DNA of 47,723 bases from contig NZ_JAGGOO010000055.1 in NCBI RefSeq assembly GCF_018614415.1, positions 1 to 47,723 of the forward strand, read 5' to 3'. The notes beneath the pieces are model-generated. The model ran no database searches. It saw only the letters and a program-made list of their open reading frames with translations, and was not told where the DNA came from. Shown piece by piece: positions 39,802 to 47,671 of the stretch. The stretch comes from Streptomyces sp. ISL-12 (GTDB taxonomy: Bacteria > Actinomycetota > Actinomycetes > Streptomycetales > Streptomycetaceae). Each line of letters starts with the position of its first letter. The first letter of the stretch is position 1. Made by a program: the position numbers and the translations under genes.

Positions 39802-40842
39802 CTACCGGGGCAGCACCACGAGATACGCGGCGGGCTCCCGGTCGCCCGCCGCCATCAGCGCCGTACGCACCACCACCGCCTGCTGCTCCGGGAAGTCCCG
39901 CAGCTCCCGCGGGGTGAGGTGGACGACGGTGACGCCCAGCCGCTCCAGGCGCTCGCGCTTGCGGGCGGCCCGGGACGCCTGCGCGTCGTCGCCCTGCCGG
40001 TGGCCCCGCGTGTCCAGTTCCACCGCGACCGCGTGGTCCGGCCAGTAGGCGTCCAGCCCGCCCAGGCGGGGGCCGCCGGGCAGGCGCAGCTCGACGTTCC
40101 AGACCGGGTCCGGCAGCCCGTACTCGCGCACCATCCGGTACAGCCGCTCCTCCGTGATCGCCCGTCCCTCGGCCACCAGCGACTCCACCGCGTCCACCAC
40201 GTGCGGCCGGCTCAGCAGCCGGGCCCGCCGCAACTCCCGTACCACCGCCGCCGGTTCGCAGTGGCCGCCGCGCACCGCCTCGGTCAGCAGGCGGTGCACG
40301 GCCCCCGCGTCGGTCAGCACCGCCACCGCGTCGGCCAGGGCGCGGGCGACCGGCGCCACGGGAACCCCGGTGACGGTCTCCGGCTCCGGCGGCGCGGTCG
40401 CGCGCACGATCCGCGCCCAGCCGGCCGACCGCAGCCGCCGCTGCCGGGGCACCAGGACGTCGATGGTGTCCAGGGACGGCAGCGGGGGAGCGCCGGCGAC
40501 ACCGTGCAGGGTCAGCGCCGCCAGTCCCGTGATCATCGCCTCGGACCGCCCGGCACCGGCCTCCCCGCCCGGACCGGGCTGCGCGGGCACGCCGCCCGCG
40601 GCCCGCTGCGGCGCCGCGTACAGCAGCACGGCCCGCAGCCGTTCCTCGCCGGTCGGCGGGCCGGGGTGGAGCAGGACGACGCCGGGCAGCAGCCGCTGCC
40701 AGGGCCCGCCGGGCCGGCACCGCTCGTCGGTCTCGGCGGCCGTGACGCCGTGCGCGCGGAGCTGGGCGGCGGTCAGGACACGCCCCGAGTCGGCGGCCAG
40801 GTGGTGCGTGGGGCGGGGCGAGAGCGGGGTGTTGTGCGTCAT
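39802..40842 (-). CDS. AbiEi-like/DUF559 domain protein
   Basis: 346 residues from the ATG at 40842 (the frame is open to 40911). An N-terminal winged-helix-like segment typical of AbiEi-family antitoxins (SGRVLTAAQLRAHGVTAAETDERCRPGGPWQRLLPGVVLLHPGPPTGEERLRAVLLYA) and a C-terminal DUF559, Vsr-like nuclease fold: GLDAYWPDHAVAVELDTRGHRQGDD, then KRERLERLGVTVVHLTPRELRD. The Asp and Glu of DAYWPDHAVAVELD fit a PD-(D/E)xK site. No AbiEii toxin gene is adjacent, so a toxin-antitoxin role is not supported. Convergent with the 74-residue gene, 21 bases apart, at the edge of the NLR-like block. Confidence 0.85.
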   Translation of the reverse strand: MTHNTPLSPRPTHHLAADSGRVLTAAQLRAHGVTAAETDERCRPGGPWQRLLPGVVLLHPGPPTGEERLRAVLLYAAPQRAAGGVPAQPGPGGEAGAGRSEAMITGLAALTLHGVAGAPPLPSLDTIDVLVPRQRRLRSAGWARIVRATAPPEPETVTGVPVAPVARALADAVAVLTDAGAVHRLLTEAVRGGHCEPAAVVRELRRARLLSRPHVVDAVESLVAEGRAITEERLYRMVREYGLPDPVWNVELRLPGGPRLGGLDAYWPDHAVAVELDTRGHRQGDDAQASRAARKRERLERLGVTVVHLTPRELRDFPEQQAVVVRTALMAAGDREPAAYLVVLPR

Positions 40843-40884
40843 GACCCGAAATTTCCCGCATCCCGGCCCTCTTTTAACCCCTGT

Positions 40885-40918
40885 GACAAGACCGCCACCG
40901 AATCCGGACAAGACCGCC
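40885..40918. promoter_or_regulatory. Two GACAAGACCGCC direct repeats upstream of the AbiEi-like gene
   Basis: Identical 12-mers at 40885-40896 and 40907-40918, 22 bp apart (two helical turns), 43-76 bases upstream of the start at 40842. Candidate operator; AbiEi-type regulators are known to bind repeats in their own promoters. Confidence 0.45.
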
Positions 40919-40945
40919 TTAAGGGACGCCAGTTCGGATGCCGGA

Positions 40946-40979
40946 AACCCCTGGCCCGCCGAGGTGCGGACCAGGGGTT
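40946..40979. terminator. Terminator of the second pepN-like gene
   Basis: AACCCCTGG / CCAGGGGTT, 9-bp perfect stem, 16-base loop, downstream of the stop at 41027 on the minus strand. Confidence 0.65.
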
Positions 40980-41026
40980 ACGGGGCGGATCGCGCCGGTT
41001 GTGTAACGGCGGCACAGCGGTGTGCC

Positions 41027-43606
41027 TCAGCCGGCGGAGGCCCCGTCGCACGCCTGCCCGCGCAGCGCCCTGCCCAGGTCGTCCCGCGCCTCCAGCACCA
41101 GCCGCCGCAGCGCGGGCGCGGCGTCCTCGTGGGCCGCCAGCCACGCGTCCGTGGCCGCCAGCGTCTGCGGCGAGTCCTGGAGCCCCGGGAACAGTCCCCG
41201 GACCACGTCCATGCCGATCTGGATCGACCGCTCGCTCCACACCCGCTCGATCACCGCGAAGTACTTCTCCGCGTACGGCGCGGTCAGCTCCCGCTGGGAG
41301 GGCTGGGCGAAGCCCGCGATCGTCGCCTCGACGAGGGCGTTGGACAGCGCGTCCGACTCCACCACCTGCGCCCACGCCTGCGCCTTCACCGCCGCCGACG
41401 GCCGGGCGGCCAGGCACCGCACCTGGTGGCGCTTGCCGGACGCGGTGTCGTCCCGGGCCAGCTCGGCGGCGAGCACCGTCTCGTCCGCCGCGCCGTGCGC
41501 CGCCAGCGGCTCCAGGAACGCCCAGCGCAGCTCCTGGTCCACGTCCAGGCCGTCGATCTTCTCGGTGCCCTCCAGCAGCCCGCGCAGCAGCGCGAGGTCC
41601 GCTTCCTCGGCGGCCACCGCCGCGAAGAAGCGCGCCCACGCCAACTGGGGCTCGCCGCCCGGGGCCGCCGCCCGCAGCTCCCGCAGCGCGCCCTCGGCCA
41701 GCAGCCGTCCGCCGGTCTCCCGCCAGGCGGGGGCGGCGTAGTGGGTCAGCGCCGAGTCGGCCCAGGCGTGCAACATCTGGAGTACGCCGATGTCCGACTC
41801 GCGCCCCGCGAACCGCAGCACCAGGTCGACGAAGTCCCGCGCGGGCAGCAGCGCGTCCCGCGTCATGTTCCACAGTGCCGACCAGCACAGCGCGCGGGCC
41901 AGCGGGTCGGTCATGTCACCGAGCGCGGCACGCAGCGTGGCCAGCGAGGCCGTGTCGAACCGGATCTTGCAGTACGTCAGGTCGTCGTCGTTGACCAGCA
42001 CCAGCTCCGGCGCCTGCTGCCCGGCCAGCTCCGCGACGACCGTCCGCGGCCCGTCCACGTCCGCCTCGGCCCGCGCGTACCGCTCCAGCGCCCCGCCCTC
42101 GCCCCGCCGGTACAGACCGACCGCCACCCGGTGCGGACGCAGTTCGGGGTGCGACTCGGCGGCCTCCTGCACCACCGCCAGCTCGTCGATCCGCCCGTCG
42201 GTGGTGAGCAGCACCTGCGGGGTCAGCGCGTTGACCCCGGCCGTCTGGAGCCAGGACCGCGCCCACGCCGCCATGTCCCGCCCGCTGGTCTCCTCCAGCA
42301 CCGACAGCAGGTCGCCCAGGCGCGTGTTGCCGTACGCGTGCCGCTTGAAGTAGCGCCGCGCGCCCTCCAGGAACGCGTCCTGGCCGACGTACGCCACGAG
42401 CTGCTTGAGCACGGAGGCGCCCTTGGCGTACGTGATGCCGTCGAAGTTGAGCTTGGCGTCCTCCAGGTCACGGATGTCGGCCGTGATCGGGTGCGTGGAG
42501 GGGAGCTGGTCGGCGCGGTACGCCCAGGCCTTGCGGCGGTTGGCGAAGGTGATCCAGGCGTCCTTGAACCGGGTCGCGCCGACGTTGGCGAAGGTGCCCA
42601 TGAAGTCCGCGAAGGACTCCTTCAGCCACAGGTCGTCCCACCATTCCATGGTGACCAGGTCGCCGAACCACATGTGCGCCATCTCGTGCAGGATCGTGTT
42701 GGCGCGGCCCTCGTACGACGAACGCGTCACCTTCCCGCGGAAGATGTACTCCTCCCGGAAGGTCACCAGCCCCGGGTTCTCCATCGCCCCGAGGTTGTAC
42801 TCCGGCACGAACGCCTGGTCGTACTTGCCGAACGGGTACGGGTAGTCGAAGTGGTCGTGGAAGAAGTCCAGCCCCTGCTTGGTCACCAGGAACACGTCGT
42901 CGGCGTCGAAGTAGGGCGCGAGCCCCTTGCGGCACAGCGCGCCCAGCGGGATCTCCAGCCGCGTCCCGTCCGCGAGGGTCCGCTCGTAGGAGTCCGTCAC
43001 GTAGTGGTACGGCCCCGCGACCACGCAGGTGATGTACGTCGAGACGGGCTTCGTCTCCGCGAACCGCCACACCCCGTCCACGCGCTCCCCGGCGCCGCCC
43101 GACCACACCGTCCACTCCTCGGGCGCCCGCACCTCGAACCGGAAGGGCGCCTTCAGGTCGGGCTGCTCGAAGTTGGCGAAGACCCGGCGGGAGTCGGCCG
43201 GCTCGTACTGGGTGTAGAGGTAGACCTCGCCGTCCTCCGGGTCGACGAAGCGGTGCAGGCCCTCGCCGGTACGGGAGTACGCGCACTGGGCGTCGACGAC
43301 CAGCTCGTTGTCGGCGGCCAGGTCCTCCAGGGCGATCCGGGAGCCGTCGAAGACCTCGCTCGGGTCGAGGTCGCGGCCGTTGAGGGACACGGCGGTCACG
43401 CTCGGCGCGACGAGGTCGGCGAAGCTGGAGGCACCCGGCTCGTTGCAGCGGAAGCGGACCGTGGTGACGGACCGGAAGGTGCGCGGCCCCGCGCCGTCCG
43501 CGTCTCCGACCGCGGAGCGGACGTCGAGGGACACCTCGTACCCGTCGACGGACAGCAGGGCGGCCCGCTCCCGGGCCTCGTCACGGGACAGATTCTCACC
43601 GGGCAC
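41027..43606 (-). CDS. pepN: Second aminopeptidase N (M1 family zinc metallopeptidase)
   Basis: 859 residues from the GTG at 43606. The frame extends to a GTG at 43615, but GAGGGAG touches that codon and sits eight bases before 43606; the product then begins PGENLSRDEARER, matching the other copy. Motifs: NLGAMENPGLVT, HEMAHMWFGDL with zinc ligands His307, His311 and Glu330 (LKESF), and YAKGASVLKQLVAYVGQDAF. Full ERAP1-like C-terminal domain. It shares long identical stretches with the enzyme at 18854-21451 but differs throughout, so it is an old duplicate, probably with other peptide preference. Divergent from the DsbA-like gene. Confidence 0.95.
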   Translation of the reverse strand: MPGENLSRDEARERAALLSVDGYEVSLDVRSAVGDADGAGPRTFRSVTTVRFRCNEPGASSFADLVAPSVTAVSLNGRDLDPSEVFDGSRIALEDLAADNELVVDAQCAYSRTGEGLHRFVDPEDGEVYLYTQYEPADSRRVFANFEQPDLKAPFRFEVRAPEEWTVWSGGAGERVDGVWRFAETKPVSTYITCVVAGPYHYVTDSYERTLADGTRLEIPLGALCRKGLAPYFDADDVFLVTKQGLDFFHDHFDYPYPFGKYDQAFVPEYNLGAMENPGLVTFREEYIFRGKVTRSSYEGRANTILHEMAHMWFGDLVTMEWWDDLWLKESFADFMGTFANVGATRFKDAWITFANRRKAWAYRADQLPSTHPITADIRDLEDAKLNFDGITYAKGASVLKQLVAYVGQDAFLEGARRYFKRHAYGNTRLGDLLSVLEETSGRDMAAWARSWLQTAGVNALTPQVLLTTDGRIDELAVVQEAAESHPELRPHRVAVGLYRRGEGGALERYARAEADVDGPRTVVAELAGQQAPELVLVNDDDLTYCKIRFDTASLATLRAALGDMTDPLARALCWSALWNMTRDALLPARDFVDLVLRFAGRESDIGVLQMLHAWADSALTHYAAPAWRETGGRLLAEGALRELRAAAPGGEPQLAWARFFAAVAAEEADLALLRGLLEGTEKIDGLDVDQELRWAFLEPLAAHGAADETVLAAELARDDTASGKRHQVRCLAARPSAAVKAQAWAQVVESDALSNALVEATIAGFAQPSQRELTAPYAEKYFAVIERVWSERSIQIGMDVVRGLFPGLQDSPQTLAATDAWLAAHEDAAPALRRLVLEARDDLGRALRGQACDGASAG

Positions 43607-43756
43607 GGGCGGCACTCCCTCGGCGCGTGTTCAGGATGTGGACAGCACCGATCCTCCCACGTGCCCCTGACGGCGGACAGCCGGGGAATGGGCGGGACGG
43701 GCGGCGGTGTTGCAGGATGAGACCACTTGCCGCACGCGCGTCCCACGAGGAGAGAC

Positions 43757-44395
43757 ATGCCGGAGAAGACCCCCGTCGACTTCTGGTTCGACCCGTCCTG
43801 CCCCTGGGCCTGGATGACCTCCCGCTGGGTGCTGGAAGTGGAGAAGGTGCGCGACATCAAGGTCCGCTGGCACCTGATGAGCCTCGCCGTCCTCAACGAG
43901 GACAAGCTCGACGAGCTGCCCGACGAGTACCGGGAGTGGCTCGCGACCAAGGCGTGGGGCCCGGTCCGGGTGGTCATCGCGGCCCAGCAGGAGCACGGCG
44001 CCGAGGTCCTCGGCGACCTCTACACCGCCCTCGGCACCCGTATCCACAACGAGGGCGGGGGCCCGGAGAAGGAGACGGTCGCCGCCGCCCTCAAGGACGC
44101 CGGCCTGCCCCTCTCCCTCATGGAGCACTGGGACGCCACCCCCTACGAGCCCGAGCTGCGCGCCTCCCACAAGGAGGGCATCGAGAAGGTCGGCCAGGAG
44201 GTCGGCACCCCGGTCATCGCCGTCCCCGGCGCCGACGGCGAGCAGCTCGCCTTCTTCGGCCCGGTCGTCACCCCCGCCCCCAAGGGCGAGGAGGCCGCCC
44301 GCCTCTGGGACGGCACCCTGGCGGTCGCCTCGGTCCCCGGCTTCTACGAGATCAAGCGCACCCGCACCAAGGGCCCGGACTTCAGCAACCTGTGA
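43757..44395 (+). CDS. DsbA-like/Rv2466c-type thioredoxin-fold protein with CPWA site
   Basis: 212 residues from the ATG at 43757 (ACGAGGAGAGAC upstream). Thioredoxin/DsbA fold with FWFDPSCPWAWMTSRWVLEV at residues 7-26, a helical insert, and the cis-Pro segment VGTPVIAVPG (about 152-161). It resembles actinobacterial mycothiol-dependent Rv2466c-type oxidoreductases. The active site is C-P-W-A: only the nucleophilic Cys is left, suggesting a monothiol (mycothiol-linked) mechanism. No signal peptide, so cytoplasmic. Followed by a strong terminator shared with the convergent sodF transcript. Confidence 0.9.
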   Translation: MPEKTPVDFWFDPSCPWAWMTSRWVLEVEKVRDIKVRWHLMSLAVLNEDKLDELPDEYREWLATKAWGPVRVVIAAQQEHGAEVLGDLYTALGTRIHNEGGGPEKETVAAALKDAGLPLSLMEHWDATPYEPELRASHKEGIEKVGQEVGTPVIAVPGADGEQLAFFGPVVTPAPKGEEAARLWDGTLAVASVPGFYEIKRTRTKGPDFSNL

Positions 44396-44427
44396 TCACT
44401 GCCGGCCCGCGCGGCCGACACCGGAAG

Positions 44428-44458
44428 AACCCCCGTGAGTCACGTCCTCACGGGGGTT
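44428..44458. terminator. Strong bidirectional terminator
   Basis: AACCCCCGTGAG / CTCACGGGGGTT, 12-bp stem with a 7-base loop, followed on the plus strand by CCCCTTTTT. It ends the DsbA-like gene and probably the sodF transcript. Confidence 0.88.
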
Positions 44459-44531
44459 CCCCTTTTTCCGCCTGCCGTCGCGAAGGGTGAGAAGACGATC
44501 ACGAGGCAGGACGCTTCACCCTGGCCGGGCC
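44428..44531 (-). ncRNA. sodF 3' UTR, candidate s-SodF-type small RNA
   Basis: In S. coelicolor a stable RNA of about 90 nt cut from the sodF 3' UTR (s-SodF) pairs with the sodN leader. Here the 104 bases between the sodF stop and the shared terminator are not coding. Read on the minus strand they hold a stem (GGGTGAAG / CTTCTCACCC, one bulge) whose loop shows TCCTGCCTCGTGATCGT; its CCTC parts could mask a GAGG ribosome site. Function is inferred by position and structure. Confidence 0.45.
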
Positions 44532-45173
44532 TCAGGGCGCCAGCAGCAGCACGTCGGTGCGGGACCTGGCCGCCTCGTAACGCCGGGCCACGTCCTGCCA
44601 GTTCACGACCGCCCACATGGCGTCGATGAAGTCGACCTTCTGGTTCTTGTACTGGAGGTAGAAGGCGTGCTCCCAGGCGTCGAAGACCAGGATCGGGACC
44701 GACCCCTGGCCGACGTTGCCCTGGTGGTCGTAGACCTGCTCGACGATCAGCCGGCCGCTCAGCGGCTCATGGGCGAGCACGCCCCAGCCGGAGCCCTGCG
44801 TCGTGGCGGCGGCCTTCGTGAGCTGCGCCTTGAAGCCGGCGAAGGAGCCGAAGGACTCGGCGATGGCGTCCGCGAGGTCGCCGACGCCGTCGGCGGCCAG
44901 GGGTTCGCCGCCGCCGTCGCCGGTCATGTTGTGCCAGTAGATCGAGTGCAGGATGTGGCCGGAGAGGTGGAAGCCGAGGTTCTTCTCCAGGCCGTTGATC
45001 GATCCCCACTGCTCCTTGTCCCGCGCCTCGGCGAGCTGCTCCAGGGTGTCGTTGGCGCCCTTCACATAGGCCGCGTGGTGCTTGTCGTGGTGCAGCTCGA
45101 TGATCTCGGGGCTGATCACGGGGGCCAGCGCGGAGTAGTCGTACGGCAGTTCAGGAAGCGTGTACACGGGCAT
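44532..45173 (-). CDS. sodF: Iron(-zinc) superoxide dismutase
   Basis: 213 residues, ATG at 45173. Fe/Mn SOD family: LPELPYDYSALAPVISPEIIELHHDKHHAAYVKGAN (first metal His), LSGHILHSIYWHNM (second His), FDAWEHAFYLQYKNQKVDFI (metal Asp and His). In Streptomyces the Fe/Zn enzyme SodF is made when nickel is short and shut off by Nur with nickel, when the Ni enzyme SodN takes over. The TTGCA-N7-TGCAA repeat upstream fits that control. Cytoplasmic; converts superoxide to O2 and H2O2. Neighbours (permease, bioY) are separate units. Confidence 0.95.
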   Translation of the reverse strand: MPVYTLPELPYDYSALAPVISPEIIELHHDKHHAAYVKGANDTLEQLAEARDKEQWGSINGLEKNLGFHLSGHILHSIYWHNMTGDGGGEPLAADGVGDLADAIAESFGSFAGFKAQLTKAAATTQGSGWGVLAHEPLSGRLIVEQVYDHQGNVGQGSVPILVFDAWEHAFYLQYKNQKVDFIDAMWAVVNWQDVARRYEAARSRTDVLLLAP

Positions 45174-45200
45174 GACGGACCGATCCCCTTCGACCTCTTA

Positions 45201-45217
45201 TTGCAAAAGGCTTGCAA
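45201..45217. promoter_or_regulatory. TTGCA-N7-TGCAA inverted repeat at the sodF promoter (Nur/nickel control)
   Basis: A perfect 5-bp-arm repeat, 28-44 bases before the sodF ATG. As I recall, an inverted repeat of this form is tied to nickel-dependent repression of sodF in S. coelicolor. Confidence 0.7.
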
Positions 45218-45292
45218 GTGCACGCTAGCAGCAAGAGTTCGGCCAGGGGGATCGGAGGGGAGGATTTCCCTGGTGTGCCGCCGGAACACGGA

Positions 45293-45330
45293 AGGGCCCC
45301 CGTACGGAACGCTGTCCGTACGGGGGCCCT
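45293..45330. terminator. Permease terminator
   Basis: Perfect 16-bp stem (45293-45308 with 45315-45330, arms AGGGCCCCCGTACGGA and its complement), 6-base loop, just past the permease stop on the minus strand. Confidence 0.9.
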
Positions 45331-45350
45331 CGCGAAGCTCCGGGCGGTGG

Positions 45351-46733
45351 CTAGCCGCGCGTCCGCCGCCGCTGCCGGGCGTAGCCGGTGGCCGCCAGGA
45401 CCAGCGTCATGGCGCCCGTCGAGTACAACTGCACCCGCGTGTCCGGCTCGCGGGCCATCAGGACGAACACCGCGGCCATGCCCGCCAGCGCCACCCAGGT
45501 CAGCCACGGGTACGCCCACATGCGCACCACCAGCTTCTCGGGCGCCTCCCGCTCCAGACGGCGCCGCAGCCGCAGCTGGGAGACGGCGATGAAGATCCAG
45601 ACGACCAGGATGACCGCGCCGATCATGTTCAGCAGCCAGGCGAAGACGTCGTCCGGCCGCCAGTAGCTCAGCAGTACGCAGCCGAAGCCGAAGAGCGAGG
45701 AGACCAGCACCGCGACCCGCGGCACCCCGCCCGACACCCGGCCCAGCGCCTTCGGCCCCTGGCCGCGCTCGACCAGCGAGTAGCCGATGCGGGAGGCGCC
45801 GTAGATGTTGGCGTTCATCGCGCTCAGCAGCGCGACCAGCACGACGACGTTCATGAGCTGGCCGGCGCCGGGGATGCCGAGTTCGTCGAGGGCGGCGACG
45901 TACGGGCCCTTCTCCACCACCTCCGGGGAGTCCCAGGGGACCAGGGTGACGATGACCGCCATCGAGCCGATGTAGAACAGCGCGATCCGCCACATCGCCG
46001 TCCGCACGGCGCTCGCCACGCCCTTGACCGGGTTCTCCGACTCGGCCGCCGCGATGGTCACCGTCTCCAGACCGCCGTAGGCGAAGACCGAGGCGAGCAG
46101 GCCGATGATCAGACCGTTGCCGCCGTTGGGCAGGAAGTCGCCCAGGTGGGAGGCGCCGGGGGAGTCGGTGCCCGGCAGGACGCCGGCGACCGCCAGCACG
46201 CCCAGCACCAGGAACAGCGAGATCGCGCCGACCTTGAGCGCTGCGAACCAGAACTCGAACTCGCCGAAGTTCTTCACGGCGGCCAGGTTCGTCCCGCAGA
46301 ACACCACCATGAACAGCGCCACCCAGGCCCACTCGGGCGTGCCCGGCAGCCAGCCGTGGACGATCTGCGCGGCGCCGATGCCCTCCAGGCCGACGGCCGT
46401 GCACAGCAGCACCCAGAACGCCCAGCCCGCCGTGAACCCGGCCCAGGGGCCGATCGCCCGCTCGGCGTGCGCGGAGAAGGTGCCCGACGAGGGATACGCG
46501 GCGGACATCTCGCCGAGCATCCGCATCACCAGCATCACGAGCAGGCCGGAGACGGCGTAGGCGACGACGATCGACGGCCCGGCGGCGGCGATGCCGGCCC
46601 CGGAGCCGACGAACAGCCCCGCGCCGATCACCCCGCCGAGGGCGATCATCGACAGATGGCGCTGCTTGAGACCGTGGGAGAGCGAGACGCCGTCGGCGGT
46701 CCCCGACGGCAGATCGGTGGTGGTGCTGGGCAT
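45351..46733 (-). CDS. Amino-acid permease (APC superfamily, AAT family)
   Basis: 460 residues from the ATG at 46733 (the frame is open to 46871 but only from here does it match the family). Twelve predicted membrane helices. The first carries LKQRHLSMIALGGVIGAGLFVGSGAGI, the AAT-family opening with the unwound GAGLF substrate site; the third region reads GEMSAAYPSSGTFSAHAERAIGPWAGFTAGW. Proton-coupled uptake of an amino acid or GABA; the exact substrate cannot be told from sequence. No good ribosome site stands before the ATG. Monocistronic, with its own terminator. Confidence 0.93.
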   Translation of the reverse strand: MPSTTTDLPSGTADGVSLSHGLKQRHLSMIALGGVIGAGLFVGSGAGIAAAGPSIVVAYAVSGLLVMLVMRMLGEMSAAYPSSGTFSAHAERAIGPWAGFTAGWAFWVLLCTAVGLEGIGAAQIVHGWLPGTPEWAWVALFMVVFCGTNLAAVKNFGEFEFWFAALKVGAISLFLVLGVLAVAGVLPGTDSPGASHLGDFLPNGGNGLIIGLLASVFAYGGLETVTIAAAESENPVKGVASAVRTAMWRIALFYIGSMAVIVTLVPWDSPEVVEKGPYVAALDELGIPGAGQLMNVVVLVALLSAMNANIYGASRIGYSLVERGQGPKALGRVSGGVPRVAVLVSSLFGFGCVLLSYWRPDDVFAWLLNMIGAVILVVWIFIAVSQLRLRRRLEREAPEKLVVRMWAYPWLTWVALAGMAAVFVLMAREPDTRVQLYSTGAMTLVLAATGYARQRRRTRG

Positions 46734-47070
46734 GGGCGCGGCTCGTCCCTTGCTGCGAGGGGGTAAATGCGAGGGGGGCAAAACGACAACAGTCTGGGCG
46801 TACGCGCGGTCCCCCGAAGTGACTGACCAGTATCCGGAATGGAGAATTCCGGAGCGTGGTGTTCCGGTCACTCGACGGCGGTCCGGGGAGGTACGTCACC
46901 GCACGTCAGTGACCGGTGTCACCTCCGTGCCGGTGTGGTGCGCCCCCGTTGTCCGAAGCCAACCAACTCCGCGACCCCGCCTTTGTCGGGCGCCGACGGT
47001 GATCCGTGTCAGTGCGCCGGTATAGCGTCGCGGTGTCCCGAACCGTCCCTCACCGCCCAGCGGAGGCCCC
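46734..47070. other. 337-bp divergent intergenic region between permease and bioY
   Basis: Holds an inverted repeat at 46833-46853 (separate entry), a second one GTGAC-CGGT-GTCAC at about 46909-46922, and TATAGC at 47021-47026, a possible bioY -10 box. I see no reading frame with coding character and no recognisable BirA or biotin-regulator operator. Confidence 0.45.
46833..46853. promoter_or_regulatory. Inverted repeat upstream of the permease gene
   Basis: TCCGGAAT-N5-ATTCCGGA, perfect 8-bp arms, 100-120 bases before the permease ATG. Candidate operator for an amino-acid-responsive regulator; none is encoded nearby. Confidence 0.5.
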
Positions 47071-47652
47071 ATGAGCACCGCCACCGTCCTCGCCCGTCCC
47101 GGCCGGGTACTCGCCGACCTGCTCCCTGCCTCCCGGGTCAGGGACGCCGCGCTGGTGGCCGGCGGCGCCGCGCTCACCGGCCTCGCGGCCCAGATCGCCG
47201 TGCCCGTCCCCGGCTCGCCGGTGCCGGTGACCGGCCAGACCTTCGCCGCGCTGCTCGTCGGCACCGCCCTCGGCGCCGGCCGCGGCGTCCTCTCGCTCGC
47301 GCTGTACGCGCTGGTGGGCATGGCGGGCGTGCCGTGGTTCGCGGGCGGCGGTTCGGGCGTGTCCCTGCCGTCCCTGGGCTATGTCTTCGGCATGATCCTC
47401 GCCGCCTCGGTCATGGGCGCCCTCGCCCGCCGCGGCGCCGACCGCTCCGCCTGGCGGACGGCCGGCGCGATGCTGCTCGGCGAGGCGATCATCTACGCCG
47501 TCGGCGTCCCCTACCTGGCCCTGTCCACCGGCATGTCGGCCGGCGCCGCGATCGCGGCGGGCCTCACCCCGTTCCTCATCGGCGACGCCCTGAAGGCGGC
47601 CCTGGCGATGGGCGTGCTGCCCGCCGCCTGGAAGCTGGCCGACCGGCGCTGA
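47071..47652 (+). CDS. bioY: BioY, biotin-specific S component of an ECF transporter
   Basis: 193 residues, ATG after CGGAGG. About six membrane helices with BioY signatures: GGAALTGLAAQIAVPVPGSPVPVTGQTFAALLVGTALGAGRGVLSLALYALVGMAGVPWFAGGGSG, then PSLGYVFGMILAASVMG, and a C-terminal GLTPFLIGDALKAALA. It binds biotin and is energised by a shared EcfA/EcfT module encoded elsewhere; none lies in the window. Ends just before the last terminator. Confidence 0.95.
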   Translation: MSTATVLARPGRVLADLLPASRVRDAALVAGGAALTGLAAQIAVPVPGSPVPVTGQTFAALLVGTALGAGRGVLSLALYALVGMAGVPWFAGGGSGVSLPSLGYVFGMILAASVMGALARRGADRSAWRTAGAMLLGEAIIYAVGVPYLALSTGMSAGAAIAAGLTPFLIGDALKAALAMGVLPAAWKLADRR

Positions 47653-47671
47653 CGCCGGCCCGCTTCCGCGC

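Noticed and set aside
39802..40842. Complete AbiE toxin-antitoxin system
   Set aside because: No AbiEii nucleotidyltransferase gene lies beside the AbiEi-like gene.
40154..43720. 1188-codon plus-strand frame opposite the second pepN
   Set aside because: Antisense shadow; no recognisable motif.
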